DNA from: PFJX01 sp964393825
GTDB lineage: Bacteria > Pseudomonadota > Gammaproteobacteria > Burkholderiales > Thiobacillaceae
DNA: 64,000 bases
Reading direction: 5' to 3'
NCBI GenBank assembly: GCA_964393825.1
Contig: CAYMUY010000011.1
Span: 30,864 to 94,863 of the forward strand
The position numbers and the translations under genes are program-made. Positions 17,785 through 25,451 of the stretch are shown here, piece after piece. How positions within the stretch are numbered: position 1 is the stretch's first letter; each line of letters begins with the position of its first letter. The notes beneath the pieces are model-generated. The model was not told the origin of the DNA and searched no databases. It was given only the letters and a program-made list of their open reading frames with translations.

Positions 17785-19590
17785 CTACCCTTCCACTTCC
17801 TTCTCTTCCCGAAGCTGTAGTCGCCACATCGCGGCATAGCGGCCATCCGCCGCCAGCAGCGTCGCGTGGTTGCCGCGCTCGACGATGCGGCCGCCTTCCA
17901 GGACCAGGATTTCATCCGCGTCCACCACCGTCGACAGACGGTGGGCAATGACCAGGGTGGTGCGGTTTTCCGCGATCCGGGCCAGTTCCAGGCCGATGGC
18001 CTGCTCGGTGGCGGTGTCGAGCGAGGAAGTCGCTTCGTCGAACACCATGATCGGCGGGTTCTTGAGGATGGCGCGGGCGATGGCGACGCGCTGTTTCTCG
18101 CCGCCGGACAGCTTCAGACCACGCTCGCCCACGATGGTCTCGTAGCCATCCGGCAGGCTGGCGATGAAGCTGTCCAGACTGGCGGCACGGGCGGCTTCCA
18201 GCACCTCCTCGCGACGGGCTTGCGGGCGGCCATAGGCGATGTTGTGGTAGAGACTGTCGTTGAACAGCACGGTGTCCTGGGGAACCATGCCGATCTGCTT
18301 TCTCAGGCTGGCCTGGGTGACGGCGCGGATGTCCTGGCCGTCGATCAGGATGCGCCCGGCGCTCACTTCGAAGAAACGGAACAACAGCCGCGACAGCGTT
18401 GATTTGCCGGCGCCGCTGGCGCCGACCACGGCGAGCTTGTGACCGGCAGGAATGACAAAGCTGACGTCTTCCAGGATCGGCCGTCGCGGATCGTAGGCAA
18501 AGCCGACCCGTTCGAAACACACTTCCCCCTTGGCCACCCGCAGGTCCGTCGCGTCCGGTGCATCGACGATTTCCGGCGGCCGGTGCAGCAGGCCGAACAG
18601 TTTCTCCATGTCGGTGAGGGCGTTGCGGATCTCGCGATAGATGGTGCCGAGGAAGTTGAGCGGGATGAACAACTGGATCAGGTAGGCGTTGACCAGCACC
18701 AGGTCGCCGATGGTCATGTGCTGCTCCGCCACCCCTTTCGCCGCCAGGCCCATCATGAGGGTGACGCCGACGGCGATGATGAAGGCCTGCCCGGCATTGA
18801 GCCAGGCCAGGGAAATCTCGCTTTGCACGGTGGCGTCCTCGGCACGCTTGAGGTCGGCCTTGAGGCGATCCGACTCGTATTGTTCGTTGTTGAAGTACTT
18901 CACCGTCTCGTAGTTGAGCAGGCTGTCCACGGCGCGGGCATTGGCGCGGGAATCGCTCTCGTTCATGGCGCGGCGGTATTGCAGACGCCAGTTGGTGATG
19001 GCGATGGTGAAGGCGAGGTAGACGGCCAGGGTCAGCAGGGTGATGGCGCCAAACCAGGGGTCGTACTTGACGAACAGCACGCCGGCGACCATGAGGATCT
19101 CCAGCAGCGTCGGGCCGATGTTGAACAGGGTGAAGTTGATCAGGAAGCGGATCGAGCGGGCGCCGCGTTCGATGTCCACGGCGATGCCGCCGGTGCGGCG
19201 TTCCAGGTGAAACCGCAGGGATTGCGCGTGCAGATGCCTGAAGACATCGTGGATGGCGCCGCGCATGGCGCGCTGCAGGACCCGCGCGAACAGCGCGTCG
19301 CGCAGTTCGGTAAAGGCGGTATTGCCGAAACGCAGCAGGCCGTAGAGGACGACGAACAAGATGGGCACGGCCAGGGTCGTGGCGTCCGCGTGCCCTACCC
19401 TGTCGACGATCTCCTTCAGCACCAGCGGCACCGAGACATTCGCCAGCTTGCCGCACAACAGCAGCGCGAACGCCGCCAGCACCCGCCCCTTGTAGCGCCA
19501 GACATAAGGCGCCAGCGACCACGCCGCCCGCCACTGACCGGTGGTGGTGTGGGGGGTCATGGAATCGGAACGAGCGTGGTCGCGGGCCAT
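17785..19590 (-). CDS. Atm1-type ABC exporter (fused permease-ATPase)
   Basis: The 601-residue half-transporter has about six membrane segments (30-310) and a C-terminal ATPase with Walker A GASGAGKST, signature LSGGEKQRVAIARAIL and Walker B IMVFDEATSSLD. Sequences such as FHLERRTGGIAVDIERG and NYETVKYFNNEQYE are typical of the Atm1/ABCB7/HMT1 group, which export glutathione-linked sulfur or metal conjugates. It sits beside the siroheme and Fe-S gene block, which fits a link to sulfur or metal handling, but the substrate is inferred. The start could also be ATG 19560; neither has a clear ribosome binding site. Confidence 0.9.
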   Translation of the reverse strand: MARDHARSDSMTPHTTTGQWRAAWSLAPYVWRYKGRVLAAFALLLCGKLANVSVPLVLKEIVDRVGHADATTLAVPILFVVLYGLLRFGNTAFTELRDALFARVLQRAMRGAIHDVFRHLHAQSLRFHLERRTGGIAVDIERGARSIRFLINFTLFNIGPTLLEILMVAGVLFVKYDPWFGAITLLTLAVYLAFTIAITNWRLQYRRAMNESDSRANARAVDSLLNYETVKYFNNEQYESDRLKADLKRAEDATVQSEISLAWLNAGQAFIIAVGVTLMMGLAAKGVAEQHMTIGDLVLVNAYLIQLFIPLNFLGTIYREIRNALTDMEKLFGLLHRPPEIVDAPDATDLRVAKGEVCFERVGFAYDPRRPILEDVSFVIPAGHKLAVVGASGAGKSTLSRLLFRFFEVSAGRILIDGQDIRAVTQASLRKQIGMVPQDTVLFNDSLYHNIAYGRPQARREEVLEAARAASLDSFIASLPDGYETIVGERGLKLSGGEKQRVAIARAILKNPPIMVFDEATSSLDTATEQAIGLELARIAENRTTLVIAHRLSTVVDADEILVLEGGRIVERGNHATLLAADGRYAAMWRLQLREEKEVEG

Positions 19591-19656
19591 ATCGGCGGGC
19601 CGTCAGGCTGACATCAACGTAGGGTGCGCCGCGGGCACGCTACGCATCACACGCCA

Positions 19657-21096
19657 TCACATGCTCGCCGGCCGGTCCAGCGGGGTGTGCCAGTGATCGT
19701 CGTCGGCCGGTTCCGGGTTGAACCAGTTGAGCTTGGCGTGGAGGCTGACGACGCTGCCGACGATGATCAGGGTCGGCGGCTTCAGTTCCGCCCTGGCAGC
19801 AAGCGACGGCAGGGTATCGATGGTGCCGACGACCGTCTTCTGGTTGAGCGTGGTGCCCTGTTGCACGATGGCCATCGGCGTGTCCCCCGGCATGCCATGC
19901 TTCTTCATCTGCTCGCACAGCGTCACCAGGCCCTTCAGGCCCATGTAGATGACGATGGTCTGGCGCGGCCGGCAGAGCATGTCCCAGTCCAGGTCCATGC
20001 TGCCATCCTTGAGGTGGCCGGTGACCAGGATCAGGGCCTGGGCATGGTCGCGGTGGGTGAGCGGGATGCCGGCGTAGGACGCCACGCCCGCAGCCGCCGT
20101 CACCGCCGGCACCACCTGGAACGGCACACCATGCTCGCGCAGGGTTTCGATTTCCTCGCCGCCACGGCCGAAGATGAACGGGTCGCCGCCCTTCAGGCGC
20201 AGCACCCGCTTGCCTTCCTTGGCCAGGCGCACCAGCACCATGTTGATCTCGTCCTGCGGCACCGCGTGGTTGTCGCGCTCCTTGCCGACGTAGAAACGGT
20301 CGGCGTCGCGCCGGCACATGTCGAGGATGGGCGGGCTGACCAGGCGGTCGTAGACTACCACGTCGGCCTGCTGCATCAGGCGCAGGGCCCGGAAGGTGAG
20401 CAGGTCGGGATTGCCGGGGCCGGCGCCGACCAGGTAGACCTCGCCGGTATCCGGTTCGGTGCCGGTGGCATCAAGCATGGCCTGGAGGCTGGCCTCGGCT
20501 TCCTGCTCGCGGCCGGAGAACACCATTTCCGATACCGGCGACAGCAGCGCCTTCTCCCAGAACTTGCGCCGTTGTTCGGTGGTCTCGAACTTGCCGCGCA
20601 CCGCCTTCTTGAAGCGGCCGGCAAGCGCGGCCAGGCGGCCATAGGCGGCGGGGATCAGCGTTTCCAGGCGGGCGCGGAGCAGGCGCGAGAGCACCGGCGC
20701 CTCGCCACCGCTGGAGACCGCCACCACCACCGGCGAGCGGTCGATGATGGAAGGCATGATGAAGGAGCACACCGCTGGCTTGTCCACCACGTTCACCGGC
20801 AGGTGACGGGCACGCGCGGCGTCATGCACCGCCTGGTTCAGGGCATCGTCATCGCTGGCGGCGAAGACCACGTCGGCGCCGTCGAGGTGCGCCTCCTGGA
20901 AGGCACTCTCGACATGAACCAGGCGATCACCCCCGGCCAGTTCCCGAAAGGCATCGGCAAGGGGGGTGGGTGAAACCACATGCACCCAGGCGCCGGCATT
21001 GAGCATGAGGGATGCCTTGCGCGCGGCGGTATCGCCACCGCCGACGAGCAGACCCTTGCGACCACGCAGGTCGAGGAAGATCGGTAAAAAGTCCAT
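19657..21096 (-). CDS. cysG: Siroheme synthase, trifunctional
   Basis: The 479-residue CysG has an N-terminal NAD-dependent precorrin-2 dehydrogenase/ferrochelatase (GLLVGGGDTAARKASLML near residue 15, PSIIDRSPVVVAVSSGG near 130). The C-terminal uroporphyrinogen-III methyltransferase has VYLVGAGPGNPDLLTFRA, then LRLKGGDPFIFGRGGEE. It converts uroporphyrinogen III to siroheme, the prosthetic group of sulfite reductases. Its position directly behind dsrR and dsrN suggests that it supplies siroheme to DsrAB. Length is the full fused form. Confidence 0.96.
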   Translation of the reverse strand: MDFLPIFLDLRGRKGLLVGGGDTAARKASLMLNAGAWVHVVSPTPLADAFRELAGGDRLVHVESAFQEAHLDGADVVFAASDDDALNQAVHDAARARHLPVNVVDKPAVCSFIMPSIIDRSPVVVAVSSGGEAPVLSRLLRARLETLIPAAYGRLAALAGRFKKAVRGKFETTEQRRKFWEKALLSPVSEMVFSGREQEAEASLQAMLDATGTEPDTGEVYLVGAGPGNPDLLTFRALRLMQQADVVVYDRLVSPPILDMCRRDADRFYVGKERDNHAVPQDEINMVLVRLAKEGKRVLRLKGGDPFIFGRGGEEIETLREHGVPFQVVPAVTAAAGVASYAGIPLTHRDHAQALILVTGHLKDGSMDLDWDMLCRPRQTIVIYMGLKGLVTLCEQMKKHGMPGDTPMAIVQQGTTLNQKTVVGTIDTLPSLAARAELKPPTLIIVGSVVSLHAKLNWFNPEPADDDHWHTPLDRPASM

Positions 21097-21156
21097 CGCG
21101 AACCCGTTATCAGTGACGGAAAGACGGGACGGAACGCCCCGATGAAATGACGACGT

Positions 21157-21519
21157 TCAGTTGCTGCTGCCGCAGCCACCGGAGCCACAGCCGCCGGAGC
21201 CGCAGCCACCGCCGGTATTGCTGCCGCAGCTGCTGGCACTGGCCTTCATGAACACGAAACGGTGTTCTCCCGGGTTCACCTCGGAAAAATCGATGGTGAC
21301 GTCATCCAGCATCGGCGCGCTTTCGGCATTGACCAGCAGGGTCACGCCCCAGGAGTCGACGATGGTGTCGTTGGCGCGCTCGTCATCGAAGCCCATGCCG
21401 AATTCCAGCATGCCGGCCTGGTTGACGCGGGCGGCGATACGCAGGGCCATGTTGTCTGCCCCGGACTGTTGCGCGGAGGCGCGGACTTGTTCGGCGGCTT
21501 CCTTGGTCAAGCTGATCAT
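21157..21519 (-). CDS. dsrR: DsrR, A-type Fe-S scaffold-like protein with Gly/Cys tail
   Basis: The 120-residue protein has the IscA/HesB fold (MISLTKEAAEQVRASAQQ, then LEFGMGFDDERANDTIVDSWGV). The usual core cysteine near position 35 is alanine. All four cysteines lie in a glycine-rich tail at 98, 106, 111 and 116 (GGGCGSGGCGSGGC). In Allochromatium, DsrR is an IscA-like protein without the cluster cysteines that affects dsr expression; that is family knowledge. The tail here could bind iron or a cluster by itself. The gene lies between dsrN (62-base gap) and cysG (60-base gap). The symbol is given from context and fold. Confidence 0.75.
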   Translation of the reverse strand: MISLTKEAAEQVRASAQQSGADNMALRIAARVNQAGMLEFGMGFDDERANDTIVDSWGVTLLVNAESAPMLDDVTIDFSEVNPGEHRFVFMKASASSCGSNTGGGCGSGGCGSGGCGSSN

Positions 21520-21581
21520 GATTCGTTTCCTTTAAGTAGAGGGGCCATGCCCCGTTTCGTGGCCATCCACCGCCGCTGCGT

Positions 21582-22958
21582 TCAGGCTGCAAGCGGTGTG
21601 GACGTTCCGGATCGTTCGCGCGCCTTCTTCAGGAAAGGCGCAATCCAGCCTCTCTCGCCGGAACCCCGCCGATGGCAGTAGGCGGCGATCAGGTTGCGAT
21701 AGACATAGCCGTCGCGCTGGCCATCGAGGCCATGGCCACGCAACACCCGGTAGGCGTAACTGAGGCCGGAAGGCAGATTTTCCAGATGCGAGTAGTGAAA
21801 TTCGTGAGCGGGGATGCTGTTGCGTTGTGCGGGCCAGAGCTGCGCGTCCGTTTCCTCGAGCTCGGCATAGCCGCGCCCGACCGGGCGTTCGCCCATCACC
21901 ACGTCGCCGGGCACGACGCCGACCATCTCGCCAACACGCTCTTTCCAGCGCAAGGTGCGAGCCAGGTACATGAGGCCGCCGCATTCCGCGTAGACCGGCA
22001 GACCCGCCTCGATTTGGCGGGCAATATCGCGACGCAATCCGCGATTCGCGGCAAGGGCCTCGATAAACATCTCGGGAAAGCCACCGCCGAGTAGCAAACC
22101 GTCGACGTCCGGCAGACGGGTCTCTTCCAGGGTATTCAGTGGAATCAATTCGACGCCGGAATCGCGCAGGGTATCGAGGTCTTCCTGGTAATAGAACCCA
22201 AAGGCACGATCCTGCGCGTAGGCGATGCGGACACCGCCAGGCTCCGCTCGAAGCCGGCGTGGAGCAGCGACGTCAGGCGCACTCCCGGCGATGTCCAGCA
22301 ATCTGTCGATATCGACCTGGTGCTCGATGATCGCCGCGATGGCCTCGATCCGGGCATCCGCCTCCGCCGCTTCGTTGCCGGGCACCAGGCCGAGATGACG
22401 CTCGGCGATCGCCATGCGTTCATTCTTGTAGACCACCCCCAGCACGGGCACATCGGTGTAGCGCGCGATCACCTCGCGCAGCTTGCCTTCGTGACGGGGG
22501 CCGCCGACCTTGTTGAGAATGACGCCGGCGATATTCACGGCCGGGTCGAAGGCCTGGTAACCCAGGATCAAGGGCGCGATGCCACGGGTCATGCCGATGG
22601 TATCGAGCACCAGCACCACCGGCGCGCCCAGCAGCTTGGCCAGCGCGGCATTGCTGTTGGAGCCCTCGACATCCATACCGTCATACAGCCCCTTGTTGCC
22701 TTCGATCAGGTTGATGTCGGCATCGCCGGCATGACGAGCGAACAAGGCTTCGATCTCCTCCTGCCGCATCATGTGGAAATCGAGGTTATAGCTGGGTCGT
22801 CTGGCGGCGAGTCCATGCCAGATCGGATCGATGTAGTCCGGCCCCTTCTTGAACGCCTGCACCCGCTTGCCACGATTGGCGAGGGCGCGGCACAGCCCGA
22901 GCGTCAACGTGGTCTTGCCCGAGGATTTATGGGCGGCGGAGAGATACAAATGCGGCAT
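21582..22958 (-). CDS. dsrN: DsrN, siroheme/cobyrinate a,c-diamide synthase
   Basis: The 458-residue amidotransferase has an ATP-binding P-loop (SAAHKSSGKTTLTLGL), FKKGPDYIDPIWH and NLIEGNKGLYDGMD of the CbiA/CobB family. Its C-terminal glutaminase domain has the nucleophile cysteine in GLPVYAECGGLMYLA and the site PAHEFHYSHLE. In dsr loci this enzyme is DsrN, thought to amidate siroheme to the siro-amide form bound by DsrA. No other cobalamin genes are nearby, which supports the Dsr role. It lies downstream of dsrP, beyond a terminator. Confidence 0.93.
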   Translation of the reverse strand: MPHLYLSAAHKSSGKTTLTLGLCRALANRGKRVQAFKKGPDYIDPIWHGLAARRPSYNLDFHMMRQEEIEALFARHAGDADINLIEGNKGLYDGMDVEGSNSNAALAKLLGAPVVLVLDTIGMTRGIAPLILGYQAFDPAVNIAGVILNKVGGPRHEGKLREVIARYTDVPVLGVVYKNERMAIAERHLGLVPGNEAAEADARIEAIAAIIEHQVDIDRLLDIAGSAPDVAAPRRLRAEPGGVRIAYAQDRAFGFYYQEDLDTLRDSGVELIPLNTLEETRLPDVDGLLLGGGFPEMFIEALAANRGLRRDIARQIEAGLPVYAECGGLMYLARTLRWKERVGEMVGVVPGDVVMGERPVGRGYAELEETDAQLWPAQRNSIPAHEFHYSHLENLPSGLSYAYRVLRGHGLDGQRDGYVYRNLIAAYCHRRGSGERGWIAPFLKKARERSGTSTPLAA

Positions 22959-22984
22959 GCGCAGAATTTTACCAAGGTGAAAAC

Positions 22985-23013
22985 AAAAAGCCGACTATTC
23001 TTGTCGGCTTTTT
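22985..23013 (-). terminator. Rho-independent terminator between dsrP and dsrN
   Basis: An 11-bp perfect stem (AAAAAGCCGAC, 22985-22995; GTCGGCTTTTT, 23003-23013) encloses a 7-base loop. It has a U-run on either strand, so it could act in both directions. On the minus strand it follows the dsrP stop by 23 bases and precedes dsrN. It should end or attenuate the dsrA-to-dsrP transcript, so that dsrN-dsrR-cysG depend on read-through or their own promoter. Confidence 0.85.
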
Positions 23014-23035
23014 GAAATATCAGACGTGGGCGTGT

Positions 23036-24253
23036 TCAGTCCGTGCTTCTGCGTGACTGCATGTGCTTGAAGTCATCCTGAGGCATGAACTTGAAGACAC
23101 GCACCGCGATCACGGTCAGCAGGAAGGTGATGCCGATCCCCCCCATACCGAGCAACCACTCATAGATACTCGGGGAGTAGGTCGTGATGACGCCGTCAAA
23201 GAAGGTGCTCTGCACTTCATGCCCGGGGAACATCATGAGCGGAAAGGCCTGGCCACCGACAATGGTGACATACATCTGCGAGAGGCCACCGAGGATCACC
23301 AGCAGCGGCGCCAGGAAGCAGAAGCACATGGCCTGGGCATCCTTGGAGCGGGGCATGAACAGCAGAATGATGGGCACGACACCGCCCAGGAAGATCTGGC
23401 CGACCCAGAACACGGTGGTGTAGATACCGCCATCGAGCAGGATGAAGCGTTCAAATCCCCACTGCTTGGCGAAATACAGGTTGGTCAGATGGAACACGAC
23501 GGTGAAATAGAGCGAGGCGCCCACAAAGACGGCGAGCAAATTCTTCATGCGGCTGCGGATGGCTTCATCCAGCTTGATCCCGTTCCAGCGGTACATCGCG
23601 GACTGCACCACCATGAAGATCGCCAGGCCATAGGCGAAGGACATGATGATGAACATCGGGGCCATCAGCGCCGAGTTGTAGCCGGAGCGTGCAACGATGA
23701 AACCGAAGATGGAACCCGTGGCGGTGGTCAGCGCCAGACGCCAGAAGAACGCCAGGTAGCCGACCGGCTTGGTCCAGCGCTTCAACTTGCGATCCATCAG
23801 GGTGACCAGGTACAGGCCGACAATGGCGAAGAAGCCGTTGTAGAAGATCATGTTCCAGGCAAAGATGGAGTGGAAGTTGTAGTGGGTCATCGCCACGATC
23901 AACCGGTCAGGGCGGCCGAGGTCGAGCACCAGCACGGCAAGGCCACCGGCGAGCAGCGCCAGGGCCAGCATGCCGGAGAGTGGCGCGCGCTTCTTGTAGA
24001 CATCCTTGCCGAACACCGAGCCGATGGAGGCGACGTTGAGGGCGCCGGATGCGGCCACGATCAGGAACACGGCGAACACGTGTGGCAGCCCCCAGACGAT
24101 CTGGTTGTTCATGCCGGTCAGGATGTGGCCGTGGTGCTCCAGGGTAAAGAAGGCGTACAGCGCGCCGAGAACAACCAACCCGCCCAATCCCAGGAGGGAA
24201 AGAAACAGGCCAGTGCGGCACTCGCCCTGGTTGACGCAGACTTCATGTGCCAT
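23036..24253 (-). CDS. dsrP: DsrP, NrfD/PsrC-type membrane quinone-interacting subunit
   Basis: The 405-residue integral membrane protein has about ten hydrophobic segments (for example LFLSLLGLGGLVVLGALYAF and NLLAVFVGASLYFTVVF) and ends in a charged tail (FKHMQSRRSTD). It belongs to the NrfD-like family and has no heme motif. In DsrMKJOP it exchanges electrons between the Fe-S protein DsrO and the quinone pool. The gap to dsrO is 3 bases. The terminator follows its stop. Confidence 0.95.
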   Translation of the reverse strand: MAHEVCVNQGECRTGLFLSLLGLGGLVVLGALYAFFTLEHHGHILTGMNNQIVWGLPHVFAVFLIVAASGALNVASIGSVFGKDVYKKRAPLSGMLALALLAGGLAVLVLDLGRPDRLIVAMTHYNFHSIFAWNMIFYNGFFAIVGLYLVTLMDRKLKRWTKPVGYLAFFWRLALTTATGSIFGFIVARSGYNSALMAPMFIIMSFAYGLAIFMVVQSAMYRWNGIKLDEAIRSRMKNLLAVFVGASLYFTVVFHLTNLYFAKQWGFERFILLDGGIYTTVFWVGQIFLGGVVPIILLFMPRSKDAQAMCFCFLAPLLVILGGLSQMYVTIVGGQAFPLMMFPGHEVQSTFFDGVITTYSPSIYEWLLGMGGIGITFLLTVIAVRVFKFMPQDDFKHMQSRRSTD

Positions 24254-24256
24254 GAG

Positions 24257-25000
24257 TTAAATCCCTTGATAACGAACGCCGGTGTTGAGCGCCAGATCGG
24301 CCCGCACCTCGACACTGTCGGTGGACTTGAGCAGTTTGGACACCTCGCTCTCGGGGTCCTTCAGATCACCAAAGACGATGGCCCTGTGGCCCTTGGCTTC
24401 ACAGGCTTCAGCGCAGGCCGGCTGCTCGCCGCGATCCACGCGCTGCACGCAGAAGGTGCAGGACTCGACACAGCCCTTGCCGCGCGGCACTTCAGGATTC
24501 TGGTCGGTGAGCGGCTCGTGCACGAATGAACGCGCCTTGTATGGGCACGCCATCATGCAGTAGCGACAGCCGATGCAACTGTGGCGATCCACCAGCACGA
24601 TGCCGTCCGCGCGCTTCATCGAGGCGCCGGTCGGACACACATCGACACAAGGCGGGTTTTCGCAGTGCTGGCACATCATCGGCAGGCTTTGCACATAACC
24701 GGTGCGCAAGTCCTTGATGTCGACCTTGCGGATCCACTGGCTGTCCTGCGGGCCGGTATGGCCGGTCAAGCCATTTTCCTCGTTGCAGGCGGTCACGCAG
24801 TCATTGCAGCCATCGCCACACTTGGTGGTGTCGATCAGCATGCCCCAACGTTGTGCGCTGGAAGCGCCTTCCTCCGGCGCGCGGCTATGCGCAACGCCGT
24901 AGAACAGCACGCCCGGCCCAAGGGTCACCCCGGCCACGAGCGCACCGGCCTTGAGGAAATCGCGGCGGTCTTCAAGCTTGGAATTCATGGAATCACTCAT
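24257..25000 (-). CDS. dsrO: DsrO, exported tetra-cluster ferredoxin-like subunit
   Basis: I chose ATG 25000, which overlaps the dsrJ stop (ATGA). The 247-residue protein has a Tat-type signal (DRRDFLKAGALVAGVTLG), so the mature protein should be periplasmic. Cysteine groups include CGDGCNDCVTAC, CQHCENPPCVDVCP, CIGCRYCMMACPY and CVESCTFCVQR, enough for four [4Fe-4S] clusters in the style of NrfC/HybA. It carries electrons between DsrJ and DsrP. Confidence 0.95.
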   Translation of the reverse strand: MSDSMNSKLEDRRDFLKAGALVAGVTLGPGVLFYGVAHSRAPEEGASSAQRWGMLIDTTKCGDGCNDCVTACNEENGLTGHTGPQDSQWIRKVDIKDLRTGYVQSLPMMCQHCENPPCVDVCPTGASMKRADGIVLVDRHSCIGCRYCMMACPYKARSFVHEPLTDQNPEVPRGKGCVESCTFCVQRVDRGEQPACAEACEAKGHRAIVFGDLKDPESEVSKLLKSTDSVEVRADLALNTGVRYQGI

Positions 25001-25437
25001 TGGCTGCCTCCGTGGGAGGGCATGAGGGGAGAAGCCACAGGCTGCGCAGCCTGCTTGACGGCTTGCTTGCCCGGCTTGGTGGCATGGCAGTCCCAGCAAT
25101 CCAGTTTGACCGCTGCATAGCTATGGCAGGCCACACAGAAGTCTTCCTTGCTGGAAGCCACGCTGCCGGTCTTGCTGCCGGCATGGCACTCCACGCACTT
25201 TCTCAGACTGTACTTGGTGGTACGGATGCCTTTGCGCAACGTCTCGTCACGATGGTGCTTGAGCAAGTCCGGGTGATGACGGCGGATATAGTCCTCGTCG
25301 TCCACGCATTTATCGCCCTTGCCTTTCTCAAGCTTGGGTAGATCCACGCCAGCCGCCGCCTCGAACGCCGGGGCGGCCATCAGGGCCGCCGCGCCGAGGA
25401 GGGCGGCAAGACGCAGCCATTTGGCTAGTCTCGCCAT
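24997..25437 (-). CDS. dsrJ: DsrJ, periplasmic triheme cytochrome c
   Basis: The start at 25437 has AAGGA 8 bases upstream; an ATG at 25446 has none. The 146-residue protein has an uncleaved or cleaved signal segment (WLRLAALLGAAALMAAPA) and three heme c sites: KCVECH, FCVACH and DCWDCH. DsrJ of Allochromatium has an unusual His/Cys-ligated heme; cysteines outside the motifs here include C in GDKCVDDED. It is the periplasmic electron outlet of DsrMKJOP. Confidence 0.95.
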   Translation of the reverse strand: MARLAKWLRLAALLGAAALMAAPAFEAAAGVDLPKLEKGKGDKCVDDEDYIRRHHPDLLKHHRDETLRKGIRTTKYSLRKCVECHAGSKTGSVASSKEDFCVACHSYAAVKLDCWDCHATKPGKQAVKQAAQPVASPLMPSHGGSQ

Positions 25438-25451
25438 GCCGTTCATCCTTA

